Assembly: GCA_022819855.1 (NCBI GenBank)
Contig: JAJEGN010000022.1
Location: forward strand, 124,001 to 188,000
Direction: 5' to 3'
DNA length: 64,000 nucleotides
Source: Gammaproteobacteria bacterium
Lineage (GTDB): Bacteria > Pseudomonadota > Gammaproteobacteria > Steroidobacterales > Rariloculaceae
Part shown: positions 63,447 through 64,000 of the stretch, piece after piece
Position numbering within the stretch: position 1 is the stretch's first letter
Layout of the letters: the number at the start of each line of letters is the position of its first letter
Translations under genes and position numbers: made by a program
Notes under the pieces: model-generated
Told to the model about the DNA's origin: nothing
The model's input: only the letters and a program-made list of their open reading frames with translations
Database searches by the model: none

Positions 63447-63505
63447 TCGTCAACTCAGGCAGGTGGGAACGCTGACCGCTCGCGGCCCTGTTGCGGCGCG
63501 AATCC

Positions 63506-64000
63506 TTACTCGTGCTCACCCGTCAGCCCCCGGAGCATCGTGGCCGCCGCTTCCTGCTCCGCGCGGCGCCGGCTCGAGCCCGCGCCGCGCGTCGGCGCTG
63601 CGAGTTCGCCGACGTCGCAGCTCACGACGAAAACCTTCGCGTGATCGCTGCCGCGCTCGGAATCGACCGCGTAGCTCGGCAGGCCCAGTCCGCGCCCCTG
63701 CAGCCACTCCTGCAGCCTGGATTTCGCGTCCTTGAGCCCGGGTGGGCGCGGCAGGGCTGCGAGCCTGTCCTTGAACAGCCGTTGAACGAGCCGGACCGCC
63801 GCCGCATGACCGCCGTCCACGAACACGGCGCCGACCAGCGCTTCGAGCGTGTCCGCGAGTGCGGAATCGCGCTGCGCCCCGCCCGCCTGCAGTTCGCTCT
63901 TGCCGAGGATGATCTGCGTGTCGATCGCGAGCTCGCGACCGATCTCGGCCAATGTCGTCCGGTTCACGAGCGCCGCCCTGGCGCGGGTCAACGCACCCTC
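63506..64000 (-). CDS. rnc: Ribonuclease III, C-terminal part (runs off the window)
   Basis: The visible 164 codons cover the end of the nuclease domain, including IILGKSELQAGGAQRDSALADTLEALVGAVFVDGG with the second metal-binding acidic residues, and the whole C-terminal double-stranded-RNA-binding domain (KSRLQEWLQGRGLGLPSYAVDSERGSDHAKVFVVSCDV and a basic SRRRAEQEAAATML end). The first part with the HEEALTHRS-like signature lies beyond base 64000. First gene seen of rnc-era-recO-acpS. Confidence 0.95.
   Translation of the reverse strand, partial: EGALTRARAALVNRTTLAEIGRELAIDTQIILGKSELQAGGAQRDSALADTLEALVGAVFVDGGHAAAVRLVQRLFKDRLAALPRPPGLKDAKSRLQEWLQGRGLGLPSYAVDSERGSDHAKVFVVSCDVGELAAPTRGAGSSRRRAEQEAAATMLRGLTGEHE

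Noticed and set aside
1..64000. CRISPR arrays, tRNA or rRNA genes, IS elements, prophage genes
   Set aside because: No regularly spaced repeats, cloverleaf candidates in the gaps, transposase or phage structural motifs were seen on reading the window.

Overview
The window is chromosomal DNA of a high-GC gammaproteobacterium, and almost every base is coding. The evidence is gene order. It holds ftsK-lolA-serS, aat-infA-clpA-clpS, the lexA-imuA-imuB-dnaE2 mutagenesis cassette, maf-yceD-rpmF-plsX-fabH, rluC<>rne, exbB-exbD-msbA-lpxK-kdsB, comEC, the Lol ABC transporter, mfd-csiV, nagZ-hpt-mtiP and rnc-era-recO-acpS. Several of these blocks run in the order I remember from pseudomonads. LPS synthesis genes, the Lol pathway, a type II secretion locus and ComEC show a diderm envelope. 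I cannot name the genus. No tRNA, rRNA, CRISPR array, prophage or transposase gene was seen.

Layout. 0-3.5 kb: the end of an HlyD-like adaptor, an inverted repeat, and a divergent pair made of a beta-lactamase-fold hydrolase with Cys at the Ser nucleophile position and an acyl-CoA ligase. 3.5-13.8 kb: serS, a VanZ-like gene, lolA and ftsK on the minus strand; a FemAB-like acyltransferase and aat on plus; a small membrane/coiled-coil protein; infA; clpA-clpS. 13.9-19.7 kb: type II secretion genes gspC-D-E-F only. 19.7-25.5 kb: SOS mutagenesis operon under tandem LexA boxes. 25.6-27.1 kb: an Lpp-like lipoprotein convergent with an L,D-transpeptidase. 27.1-30.6 kb: fatty acid/phospholipid and L32 genes. 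30.7-35 kb: an accessory segment with a cobalt-type nitrile hydratase operon, a secreted cupin, a HELGH protein, an exported isoaspartyl methyltransferase and a DUF6152 protein. It sits between maf and rluC, genes that are neighbours in enterics. 35-48.4 kb: rluC, rne, LPS genes, exbBD, a second DUF6152 protein and comEC. 48.5-51.8 kb: Lol transporter. 51.9-56.7 kb: mfd and csiV. 56.7-64 kb: purine salvage, nagZ, rlmD, an exonuclease, acpS, recO, era and the start of the rnc entry at the edge.

How the genes work together. Envelope biogenesis dominates: LolA with LolCDE moves lipoproteins, MsbA/LpxK/KdsB build LPS, the transpeptidase probably ties the Lpp-like protein to peptidoglycan, and NagZ recycles muropeptides. 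DNA repair is the second theme (lexA cassette, mfd, recO, ftsK). Most operons use 4-base ATGA overlaps.

Points most worth a second look: Cys63 in the hydrolase, the GspE that has lost its zinc tetracysteine element, ImuB without its usual N-terminus, the nitrile hydratase insertion, and the exported Pcm. No wholly new multi-gene system can be claimed from sequence alone.
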